Virus record (IMG/VR): IMGVR_UViG_3300037137_000583
Span: 1 to 42,309 of that record
DNA from: a virus
Length of the DNA stretch: 42,309 bases
Strand: one strand, 5' to 3'
Shown here: positions 1 to 6,423 of the stretch, one piece after another
Position numbering within the stretch: position 1 is the first letter of the stretch
Layout of the letters: each line of letters opens with the position of its first letter
Translations under genes and position numbers: made by a program
Notes under the pieces: generated by a model
The model's input: the letters and a program-made list of their open reading frames with translations, nothing else
What the model was told of the DNA's origin: nothing
Databases searched by the model: none

Positions 1-1041
1 TCGAAAGATATCGGTCAGCTCATTGCAAGCATTTATAAGGCTATTGGAAAAGAGGGTATCATTATCCCCGAAGGAAGCAACACATATAAAACATCGTATC
101 AGATTATTAACGGAGTCAGGTTTGCCGATGCTGGATATCTATCGCCGTATATGGCAAGAGACAGCGAAGCTGAAAAGGATGGAAGAACAGAAACAAAAGC
201 AATCTACAAAAACCCCATCATCCTTGTCACCAAAAGGAAAATAGAAAAGGATGATGACATAGCCAAGGTGGCTGACTTCTGCATAATAGAAAACAGAGCA
301 TTGGTTATCTTCACAGATGATATGGACACCAATGTGGCAGCCCGAATGGTGGCAACCCATAGAGCAAAGGTGCTGAATATCCTCATCATAAAAGCTCCGG
401 TGCTATGGAAAAACTACATATTCGAGGACTTTGCCAAAGTGACCGGATCAACCATCGTGGAAGATGCCAGCGGTGTGAAGTTTAAAAATCTTGAGTTCTC
501 TCACCTTGGAACTTGCGAACAGATAACCACAAACAAAGATGAGACTATCATTCTCCCTTCAGTGGACTTCTCCAAACATCTATATGAACTGGACTGCTTG
601 AAGAAGATTGATAATGATGCCGCCCTAAGACTATCATGGCTACAAACCAAGACAGCAATACTAAAACTTGGAGCGAATAGCGAGAGTGAATTATCGTACA
701 TACGGCTTAAAACGGAAGATGCGATTAATAGTGCAAGATTGGCACTGAAAGATGGAGTGGTTCCTGGCGGAGGCATATGCCTGGATTACATAGCCCCATA
801 CCTGTCAACATCAGTTGCCGGAAAGATTCTGACAAAAGCATTGGAAGCTCCACTCAAACAAAACTTAGATAATATGGGATTGGCAACACCAGACTGGGGC
901 GATGAAGTGGTCGATGCAGCTTCAGTAGTTAAGAACGCAGTCAGGAATGCGGTGGCCCTGGCTTCAACCATACTGACTACAGGTATGGTTATTAATCTGC
1001 CACCTAAAAAACCTGAACAAAATGTTAAACTCCCCTTCTAA
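1..1041 (+). CDS. groEL: Chaperonin GroEL, 5'-truncated second allele
   Basis: The reading frame is open from the first base and encodes 346 residues of a GroEL-type chaperonin ending in NVKLPF. Its first codon corresponds to residue 150 of the complete copy at 40728-42218, so the equatorial ATP-binding start and the beginning of the intermediate domain are missing because the window begins here. The apical domain and the C-terminal equatorial segment (TEDAINSARLALKDG, with the Asp equivalent to ATP-hydrolysis Asp398 of E. coli) are present. It is about 80-83% identical to the complete copy by eye. Differences cluster around 580-620 and 780-830, where small in-frame indels occur. The first 78 bases and the last 127 bases of the shared block (to 1132) match the other copy exactly. 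I read it as a strain allele at a circular contig junction. A true tandem duplication is the alternative. Confidence 0.93.
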   Translation, partial: SKDIGQLIASIYKAIGKEGIIIPEGSNTYKTSYQIINGVRFADAGYLSPYMARDSEAEKDGRTETKAIYKNPIILVTKRKIEKDDDIAKVADFCIIENRALVIFTDDMDTNVAARMVATHRAKVLNILIIKAPVLWKNYIFEDFAKVTGSTIVEDASGVKFKNLEFSHLGTCEQITTNKDETIILPSVDFSKHLYELDCLKKIDNDAALRLSWLQTKTAILKLGANSESELSYIRLKTEDAINSARLALKDGVVPGGGICLDYIAPYLSTSVAGKILTKALEAPLKQNLDNMGLATPDWGDEVVDAASVVKNAVRNAVALASTILTTGMVINLPPKKPEQNVKLPF

Positions 1042-1132
1042 AATAGCAATGAAAAGATTAAAGCGTAAAAGAGAATTGGCTAAGCGAGTGAAATGCCATG
1101 GCAATACGATGAGTGAAAAGTTTGTGCATCCA
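1006..1132 (+). repeat. 127-bp exact terminal repeat (partner 42183-42309)
   Basis: Bases 1006-1132 are identical to the last 127 bases of the window. The match breaks at 1005 (T here, C at 42182). A 127-base overlap equals a common maximum assembler k-mer, which suggests a circular or permuted genome whose contig ends share one k-mer. The block covers the end of groEL and the start of the next small gene. Confidence 0.95.
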
Positions 1133-1219
1133 GTCAAGATGAGAATAGTTCCACCACCACTCATTCTTAAGAAGCAAAGCTGGTGGAAGAGATTACTAAG
1201 ATGGCTCAGAATCATATGA
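1022..1219 (+). CDS. Small basic hypothetical protein
   Basis: A 65-residue ORF overlaps the end of groEL by 20 bases in the +1 frame. An internal ATG at 1049 gives a 56-residue version starting MKRLKRKRELAKR, which may be the true start because the first nine codons overlap groEL. The product is strongly basic, with Lys/Arg clusters at both ends and a C-terminal WWKRLLRWLRII amphipathic stretch. That suggests nucleic-acid or membrane binding, but no family is recognised. The same ORF begins again at 42199 in the terminal repeat. It overlaps the next gene by 19-37 bases, as expected inside a compact operon. Confidence 0.5.
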   Translation: MLNSPSKIAMKRLKRKRELAKRVKCHGNTMSEKFVHPVKMRIVPPPLILKKQSWWKRLLRWLRII

Positions 1220-1482
1220 AAGAGAATAAAAAAGGTCAAAATTGGAGAATGGGATACCAGACTGGATACGAAGAAGCATCGAAGGCATTCGGAGGGTGTA
1301 CGGATTGTTATGGCAAAGGATACGCCACCACGATTGATTATACAGTGGGTCACCCAGACTTCAGTGATGATCCAGAATATATGAAACAAAATCCCATTAT
1401 GAGATTCTGTGACTGTGACAGAGGCAAGCAATTAAAAAAACATTACAATGATATTCAAGGCAAAATGCACGGGATGCAATAA
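1201..1482 (+). CDS. Small Cys-motif protein, zinc-ribbon-like
   Basis: A 93-residue protein; I chose the ATG at 1201 because GGAAGAG lies about 8 bases upstream, one of the few Shine-Dalgarno-like sites here. A GTG at 1183 would add six residues. Two Cys clusters are visible: CTDCYGKGY near residues 33-41 and FCDCDRGKQ near residues 71-79. The first resembles the CxxCxGxG zinc knuckle of DnaJ-type domains. A metal-binding fold is likely, but the function is unknown. The 3' end overlaps the next small zinc-ribbon ORF. Confidence 0.6.
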   Translation: MAQNHMKENKKGQNWRMGYQTGYEEASKAFGGCTDCYGKGYATTIDYTVGHPDFSDDPEYMKQNPIMRFCDCDRGKQLKKHYNDIQGKMHGMQ

Positions 1483-1600
1483 GGTGAAGTGGTTTGTGAG
1501 ATACAGAACATTCAAACCAGGACAGCTGGATGAGGTGATAACCTCCAGCGGAAAGCTCTGTGGTAAGTGTTTCCGAGCTATTAAAAATATGGTAAAATAA
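1448..1600 (+). CDS. Short zinc-ribbon protein
   Basis: A 50-residue ORF overlapping the preceding gene by 35 bases and ending 5 bases before the next start. It has a CTGCNK motif at residues 7-12 and a CGKCF motif at about residues 39-43. The ~30-residue separation of the two CxxC pairs is typical of a four-Cys zinc ribbon. No good ribosome-binding site is visible; translation may be coupled to the upstream gene. Its position directly before ParB/methyltransferase genes that also carry Cys motifs is suggestive, but the role is unknown. Confidence 0.5.
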   Translation: MIFKAKCTGCNKVKWFVRYRTFKPGQLDEVITSSGKLCGKCFRAIKNMVK

Positions 1601-1604
1601 TACT

Positions 1605-1835
1605 ATGAAAGAACTCAAAGATGTCTATAAAAATGACAATGAACTGATGAAAATGTTAAAGGTCGGAGAGATTAGGCATGTGCTGGCTCATACCGATAAA
1701 GGCGACCTATGCCTGATGATTCGAAAGGGTCAACTGATGGGAGATTACAGATTCGTCTTGGATGCCGTGCCGGTGAGCGAAGAAGTCAATAAATACCTGA
1801 TCAAACAGCTGGACGGAATGTACTACAAACTATGA
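1605..1835 (+). CDS. Hypothetical protein (76 aa)
   Basis: A 76-residue, mixed alpha/beta-looking protein starting MKELKDVYKNDNELMKML and ending DGMYYKL. No family is recognised. The stop overlaps the start of the ParB-like gene (ATGATGG at 1832), so the two are probably translationally coupled. A weak TATAAT-like spacing is not evident upstream, so it probably belongs to the operon running from groEL to terminase. Confidence 0.65.
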   Translation: MKELKDVYKNDNELMKMLKVGEIRHVLAHTDKGDLCLMIRKGQLMGDYRFVLDAVPVSEEVNKYLIKQLDGMYYKL

Positions 1836-2311
1836 TGGATATAAACCTTATAAAACCATACGAGAAGAATGCCAAGAAGCATCCGATGGCACATGTGAAA
1901 CAAGTGGCAGCTTCAATCAAAGAGTTTGGCTTCAATCAGCCCATTGTGGTGGACAAAAACAATGTGATTATAGTCGGCCACGGAAGGTTTGAGGCGGCCA
2001 AGATGCTGGGAATGAAAGAAGTTCCCTTCATTATGGTGAACCTGACCGAAGAGCAAGCCAAAGCATACCGATTGGCTGACAACAAACTGAATGAATCGGA
2101 ATGGGATATGGGACTGGTGATTGAAGAGCTGAAAGGACTATCGGAAGAAATGCTGGAGATGACCGGCTTTGATAAAGACCTGATACTGGAACCCGATGAG
2201 AATGATGATGTAATACCGGAGAATGTTCCGGCCATAACCCAGCCAGGCGACCTATACGAAATGGGAGCATATGTTCTTTGTAAAAAATGCGGTAAAAAAC
2301 ACTATGTCTGA
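1832..2311 (+). CDS. ParB/sulfiredoxin-fold protein, DNA-methylase-associated
   Basis: A 159-residue protein with a ParB N-terminal-like domain: INLIKPYEKNAKKHP at the start, then the signature IIVGHGRFEAAKMLGM (residues ~46-61) that corresponds to the nucleotide-binding G-H-x-R box, then LTEEQAKAYRLADNKLNE. In many phages this domain is fused in one protein to a DNA methyltransferase. Here the expected linker GDLYEMGAY (residues ~137-145) is followed by CKKCGKKHYV and a stop, while the methyltransferase continues in another frame. ParB-like domains bind CTP or ATP, and some have nuclease activity. A role in guiding or partnering the methyltransferases is inferred from the overlap. Confidence 0.9.
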   Translation: MMDINLIKPYEKNAKKHPMAHVKQVAASIKEFGFNQPIVVDKNNVIIVGHGRFEAAKMLGMKEVPFIMVNLTEEQAKAYRLADNKLNESEWDMGLVIEELKGLSEEMLEMTGFDKDLILEPDENDDVIPENVPAITQPGDLYEMGAYVLCKKCGKKHYV

Positions 2312-3110
2312 ATGTGAACACGAATGGGATACGGAAGTGAAGTATGATCACCGACTGGTATGCGGTGACAGTACTAAGGCGGAAGACTATGACAAACTCT
2401 TCGCCGGACAGCCACCGGCCAAACTGATATTCACTTCCCCGCCTTACAATATGAATGCCAACCTTTATAAGGAATACAAAGATAACAAACAGAGCCAGGA
2501 GTACATAGACTTCAATCTGAATGTGATACAGAACTGCGAGAGATACACGAAGGGCTTCCTATTCTGGAACATAAGCTACAACAAGAACTCAAGATCGGAA
2601 TGGATAAAGATATTCGGTGAGATACTGATGAAGACCGGCTTCAAGTTCTTGGAGCATATCATCTGGGATAAGGGACATGGCATGCCTATAACCAGCCCGA
2701 GTATGCTGACTAGAAGGTACGAAATGATTCTGGCGACAGAGAACGAGGACACGGAGAATAGAGAGCTGGACTATAACTATGTGGGAGCAAACGGAACGGT
2801 AACCTTCAACAAGAGAACCAACCGAAACCTGACAAACTATTGGTACATAACAACCTTCAAGAGCCAGACGGATACGAATAAGGCTTGCTTCCCGGTAGCC
2901 CTACCAACCAAAGCGATTGTAGTGATGACTCTGCCGGGTGATGTGGTGCTTGACCCTTTCATGGGATCAGGAACGACCCTCATAGCCGGAGAGAAATCAG
3001 ATAGGAAGGTGTATGGTATGGAAATGGAACCAGGTCAGTGCGATGTAGCCATTCAAAGATTCAAAAACTATAGCAATAAATCAATATACAAAAATGGTCA
3101 AAAAGTGTGA
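2304..3110 (+). CDS. DNA methyltransferase (beta class, SPPY)
   Basis: A 268-residue S-adenosylmethionine-dependent DNA methyltransferase. Catalytic motif IV is TSPPYN at residues 44-49 and the SAM-binding motif is DPFMGSGTT at 217-225. Motif IV precedes motif I, which places it in the beta class (N6-adenine or N4-cytosine). The HRLVCGDST entry motif begins at residue 16. I prefer the ATG at 2304, which overlaps the upstream stop as ATGTCTGA; an ATG at 2271 is possible but lies inside the ParB-like gene. The first residues, MSECEHEW, carry a Cys/His pair that may have formed one zinc site with CKKC at the end of the ParB-like protein. No cognate restriction enzyme is seen. Confidence 0.93.
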   Translation: MSECEHEWDTEVKYDHRLVCGDSTKAEDYDKLFAGQPPAKLIFTSPPYNMNANLYKEYKDNKQSQEYIDFNLNVIQNCERYTKGFLFWNISYNKNSRSEWIKIFGEILMKTGFKFLEHIIWDKGHGMPITSPSMLTRRYEMILATENEDTENRELDYNYVGANGTVTFNKRTNRNLTNYWYITTFKSQTDTNKACFPVALPTKAIVVMTLPGDVVLDPFMGSGTTLIAGEKSDRKVYGMEMEPGQCDVAIQRFKNYSNKSIYKNGQKV

Positions 3111-3972
3111 TTGTGGGGAAGACATAGAGATTAACGAGAATGCAAGGCATAAGGTGCTTTGCGGAGATTCAACCAACCCTGAGGACTTTGAGAGGCTTTG
3201 TGGGGACTTCCGGGCCGATATGGTGTTTACAGATCCGCCTTACAATGTGAATTACTCGGGAACGGGGGAAAATACCAGCAACACCATAATGAATGACAAT
3301 ATGAGTGATGCATCGTTCCAAGAGTTTCTAACCAAAGCATTTGAGCAAATGGCAAGATATTCGGAAGGCGGAGCGGCATGGTATGTGTTCCATAGTCCGC
3401 TTACCCAAGACCATTTCAGAAAAGCAATCAATGAAACGAATTGGAAGGTAAAAACCCAGCTCATATGGAATAAACCAAGTGCCGGTATGGGAATGAATGA
3501 ATACAGACCAAAGCATGAACCATTCTTCTACTGCACCAAAGAGAATGCCAACTTCTATGGAGACCGGACTGGAACATCCGTATGGGACTTCCAAAAGAGT
3601 GACATAGAACTTATGAACTGGGCTAAGAAGATGAAGAAGATGGAAGCAGAAGGCAAAACAACCATATGGACTATGAAGAGAGAGCCAACCGGAGACTATG
3701 TGCATCCAACCCAAAAACCTGTAGAATTGATACAAAGAGCAATAGTAAACAGCACACAGAGAAATGAGAAAGTGCTTGATCCATTTCTAGGGAGCGGAAG
3801 CACTCTTATAGCAAGTGATAAGACCGGAAGAGTGTGCTATGGAATGGAGTTAGATCCTAAGTATGTCGATATTATTATACAAAGATATGTTGACTACACA
3901 AATAATGAAACAATTATTAAGAATGGTCAACCAATGATATGGAAGAAAACAGTGGAAAAAACACAGGAATAG
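3094..3972 (+). CDS. DNA adenine-type methyltransferase (beta class, DPPY)
   Basis: A 292-residue methyltransferase, overlapping the previous one by 17 bases. Motif IV is TDPPYN at 46-51 and the SAM motif is DPFLGSGST at 229-237, again beta-class order. DPPY is characteristic of N6-adenine enzymes. The HPTQKPVELIQRAI box sits just before motif I. The N-terminus has CDCGEDIE, a Cys pair analogous to those in the two preceding proteins, then HKVLCGDST. It is probably a paralogue of the 2304-3110 gene with a different target sequence. The role is likely to protect phage DNA from host restriction, or epigenetic control. Confidence 0.93.
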   Translation: MVKKCDCGEDIEINENARHKVLCGDSTNPEDFERLCGDFRADMVFTDPPYNVNYSGTGENTSNTIMNDNMSDASFQEFLTKAFEQMARYSEGGAAWYVFHSPLTQDHFRKAINETNWKVKTQLIWNKPSAGMGMNEYRPKHEPFFYCTKENANFYGDRTGTSVWDFQKSDIELMNWAKKMKKMEAEGKTTIWTMKREPTGDYVHPTQKPVELIQRAIVNSTQRNEKVLDPFLGSGSTLIASDKTGRVCYGMELDPKYVDIIIQRYVDYTNNETIIKNGQPMIWKKTVEKTQE

Positions 3973-4313
3973 AAAACTTGCAACCCTGGAAGCCAGGTGA
4001 AACAGGAAATCCAAATGGCAGACCACTTGGACAGCGTAACTATGCAACAATCTATCGTGAAGCTTTAATTAAGTTAGCAAAGTTAAACAATAAAACTCCC
4101 GAGGAACTTGAGGAAGAAATACTTTCAAAAGGATTATTGAATGCTCGTGGTGGAAACTATGCATTCTACAAAGATGTGCTGGACAGATTACATGGCACAG
4201 CAACTACAAAGACTGAAACAAAAGTAGAGATGACTGGATCAGTAGATGTGAAGAGTAAGGAAGCACAAGCAATAGCACAAAAGTATGAAGAGGAGATTAA
4301 GAAAACTTTATAA
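3939..4313 (+). CDS. Terminase small-subunit-like protein (DUF5681 type)
   Basis: A 124-residue protein with the motif KPGETGNPNGRPLGQRN at residues ~18-34, the GNPxGRPxG signature of DUF5681-type proteins found immediately before phage terminase large subunits. The rest is helical and ends in a charged tail (AQAIAQKYEEEIKKTL). It overlaps the upstream methyltransferase by 34 bases and the terminase large subunit by one base (TAATG), so translation is probably coupled. By position it is the DNA-recognition subunit of the packaging motor; direct DNA binding is inferred. Confidence 0.8.
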   Translation: MEENSGKNTGIENLQPWKPGETGNPNGRPLGQRNYATIYREALIKLAKLNNKTPEELEEEILSKGLLNARGGNYAFYKDVLDRLHGTATTKTETKVEMTGSVDVKSKEAQAIAQKYEEEIKKTL

Positions 4314-5917
4314 TGGAATTAGAGAAAATCTCAATCATAAGCTGGATAAAAAACAATCAGATAAAAACTGAGAATGGTAAGCCATTGGACTTTGAAACCC
4401 ACCGATACTTATACGACATCTATCGGGACAATTCAAAGTATCTGTGTTGTTTGAAAGCCGGACAGATTGGATTCAGCACAATGGCAATACTCAAGACCAT
4501 ATGGTTGGCTCGCAATCAACGAATGGACATAGGATACATATTGCCGACAGTAGAAATGGTGCAGAAGTTCGTTGGTTCAAAGGTCAATCGTATGGCTCAA
4601 CAGAACCCTATTATCGAGAAGTGGTTCAAAGAGAAAGACAGCATAAGCCAGAAGCAGATAGATGAAAACTATGTATTCTATCTCGGAGCTCAAACAGATC
4701 GCAGTGCCATTATGCTTACACTGGATATGCTGGTGGCGGATGAATACGACAAAGCACCGCAAGAGATACTTGAAATATATGACTCCCGCTTACAGCACAG
4801 CAAGTACGGATACAAATGGGTGTTCAGTAACCCAACCATTCCAGAATTTGGGGTGGACAGATTCTGGCTACAATCAGATCAAAAGAAATGGCATATCAAA
4901 CACAGTTGTGGCAAGCAGTATGTGATGGATGAATCGTGCATAAACTACACATCAGAGATATATCAATGTCCACACTGCCAAGGAGTGATAACCAGAGAAG
5001 AAATACGAATGGGTGAGTGGATACCAACGGCAGTGGGAGAATGGAGCGGATACTGGATACCGCTATGGATCAACCCAATGATTGAAGCCAAGAAGATATG
5101 CGAGCATAAGAAGACAAAGAGCAGAGAATACTTCTACAACTTCGTTGCCGGACTCCCATATGTAAACCCAAATGATGCACTCAACCAAAGAATACTGGAT
5201 GGATGTCTAACAGAGGAAATCAATCAACGACTGAGCCGGACCATCATAGGATTGGATACGGGACACTCCTTGCATTACACGATGATGAACCGAGAGGGAG
5301 TATTCTATTACGGGTATTGTCCGTCAGTGGCTGAATCAAATATCAAAGGATACGATCCATACGATGAGATAGATAAGATAATGGAAGAAGATAAGAATGC
5401 AATACTGATATCAGACCAGGGAGGTGACCTGATTGGAGTGAGAAAGCTTCAGGCTAAATATACAGGTCGAGTATATCTGTGCTGGTTCGTAAAGGAAACA
5501 CGCAATCAGCAACTGATTCGCTGGGGTGATGGCGATGAATGGGGTAAAGTGTTGGTGGACAGGAACCGAGCGGTACAACTGGCAGTAGATCAACTGAATG
5601 AGACCAGAATACAATTCAACGGTTCAAAGGAAGATTGGCAGGACTATTTCAATCACTGGCTGAATATATACCGCATCAAAGAGATTGAAATGGGTGAAGA
5701 GAATGACCCGCAATACTCATGGCGATGGGTATGGAAGCGTAAAGGACCGGATCACTGGGCTATGGCGACAATCTATGGATTGGTCGGTATGGACAGATTC
5801 GCTGAAGAACTGGCAGAGATCATACATAAAGATACATTCATGGCGGGAGTATCAATCGGTAGTCGAGCCGATGGAGTGATAACCGGCAGACGGCTGGGAG
5901 TTAAAGCAAATTTCTAA
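4313..5917 (+). CDS. terL: Terminase large subunit (GpA-like)
   Basis: A 534-residue packaging ATPase/nuclease. The ATPase has a deviant P-loop LKAGQIGFST at residues 47-56, comparable to KSARVGYSK of lambda gpA, and a Walker B segment LVADEYD near residues 141-147. A zinc-finger-like insertion follows (HSCGKQY and CPHCQG, residues ~196-225), also seen in the gpA family. The nuclease domain starts with IIGLDTG (~304-310), followed by ISDQGGD and GPDHWAM as likely metal-ligand motifs. The length is shorter than gpA (641 aa) but within the family range. It cuts and translocates concatemeric DNA into the prohead through the portal encoded at 6424. The ATPase and nuclease halves both appear intact. 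Confidence 0.95.
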   Translation: MELEKISIISWIKNNQIKTENGKPLDFETHRYLYDIYRDNSKYLCCLKAGQIGFSTMAILKTIWLARNQRMDIGYILPTVEMVQKFVGSKVNRMAQQNPIIEKWFKEKDSISQKQIDENYVFYLGAQTDRSAIMLTLDMLVADEYDKAPQEILEIYDSRLQHSKYGYKWVFSNPTIPEFGVDRFWLQSDQKKWHIKHSCGKQYVMDESCINYTSEIYQCPHCQGVITREEIRMGEWIPTAVGEWSGYWIPLWINPMIEAKKICEHKKTKSREYFYNFVAGLPYVNPNDALNQRILDGCLTEEINQRLSRTIIGLDTGHSLHYTMMNREGVFYYGYCPSVAESNIKGYDPYDEIDKIMEEDKNAILISDQGGDLIGVRKLQAKYTGRVYLCWFVKETRNQQLIRWGDGDEWGKVLVDRNRAVQLAVDQLNETRIQFNGSKEDWQDYFNHWLNIYRIKEIEMGEENDPQYSWRWVWKRKGPDHWAMATIYGLVGMDRFAEELAEIIHKDTFMAGVSIGSRADGVITGRRLGVKANF

Positions 5918-5918
5918 T

Positions 5919-6101
5919 ATGGGAGTACCGGGATACAAACACACAGCCAAGGCGAAAAGCAAGATGAGAAAAGCTTGGGATAAAGAGAGACTTGCTGAAA
6001 GGAAAAGAATGTTGAAAGAACATCCAGAGCAATGTGGAAACAACTTCAAGAAAACAATTTATTGTAATGAGAACGGAGTGTGCATTGACTTAAATCTATG
6101 A
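5919..6101 (+). CDS. Small basic protein with NUMOD3-like motif
   Basis: A 60-residue basic protein starting one base after the terminase stop. GYKHTAKAKSKMRKAW at residues 5-20 resembles the NUMOD3 DNA-binding module (KHS/T...K..K.) normally found in GIY-YIG and HNH homing endonucleases. No nuclease domain accompanies it, so it may be a stand-alone DNA-binding remnant. The C-terminus contains CGNN and YCNENGVC. The 3' end overlaps the next gene by four bases (ATGA). Confidence 0.6.
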   Translation: MGVPGYKHTAKAKSKMRKAWDKERLAERKRMLKEHPEQCGNNFKKTIYCNENGVCIDLNL

Positions 6102-6310
6102 ATACCGAAACAATAAAAGAAGAGATGGTAACTGTATTCTTAACTACAGAAGATGTGGATAAGTTCGTGCGGTTTCAGAAACATTATGACCTATTTACGA
6201 CTCTGGAAGAGAAGAAAGCATTCGACATAAACTTCGGAAAAGTCATATTTAACATAGCATTTGGGGAAGTACAGAACATAGTTAAAGAAGAAATTGTATG
6301 GAAGAAATAA
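6098..6310 (+). CDS. Hypothetical protein (70 aa)
   Basis: A 70-residue protein, MNTETIKEEMVTVFLTTEDV at the start, acidic at the N-terminus with a hydrophobic segment KVIFNIAFGEVQNIV near residues 48-62. The four-base ATGA overlap with the preceding gene supports coupled translation. No family is recognised. It closes the terminase gene cluster before the promoter at 6326. Confidence 0.6.
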   Translation: MNTETIKEEMVTVFLTTEDVDKFVRFQKHYDLFTTLEEKKAFDINFGKVIFNIAFGEVQNIVKEEIVWKK

Positions 6311-6325
6311 TACTATCCACAAGAT

Positions 6326-6354
6326 TTGCGTTGACATTTCGAAAGGTGTATAAT
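6326..6354 (+). promoter_or_regulatory. Putative promoter of the virion-structure operon
   Basis: A perfect TATAAT lies at 6349-6354. At the standard 17-base spacing the -35 is TTGCGT (6326-6331). A perfect TTGACA at 6331-6336 is only 12 bases upstream of the -10, too short for normal sigma70 use. It sits in the 113-base gap before the portal gene. Confidence 0.6.
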
Positions 6355-6388
6355 ATGTGCATATTAATAAATCCTAACCTAACAAAGG

Positions 6389-6408
6389 CGGACACAGAGA
6401 TGTGTTCG
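6389..6408 (+). promoter_or_regulatory. Leader hairpin with GAGA tetraloop
   Basis: Bases 6389-6396 pair with 6401-6408 (8 bp including one G-U) around a GAGA loop, followed by GTTATTTT. It lies in the 5' leader of the portal gene. It could be an mRNA stabiliser or a weak attenuator; the U-tract is too poor for a confident terminator. Confidence 0.5.
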
Positions 6409-6423
6409 TTATTTTAATAACAA

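Noticed and set aside
2280-2310. A-rich run (GGTAAAAAACAC) as a programmed -1 frameshift joining the ParB-like and methyltransferase ORFs
   Set aside because: The methyltransferase frame is +1 (or -2) relative to the ParB-like frame, so a -1 slip on this run would not join them. The ATGTCTGA overlap gives a simpler coupled start.
6331-6354. Perfect TTGACA with perfect TATAAT as a consensus promoter
   Set aside because: Spacing is only 12 bases. The TATAAT may still be used with TTGCGT at 17 bases, which is how it is annotated.
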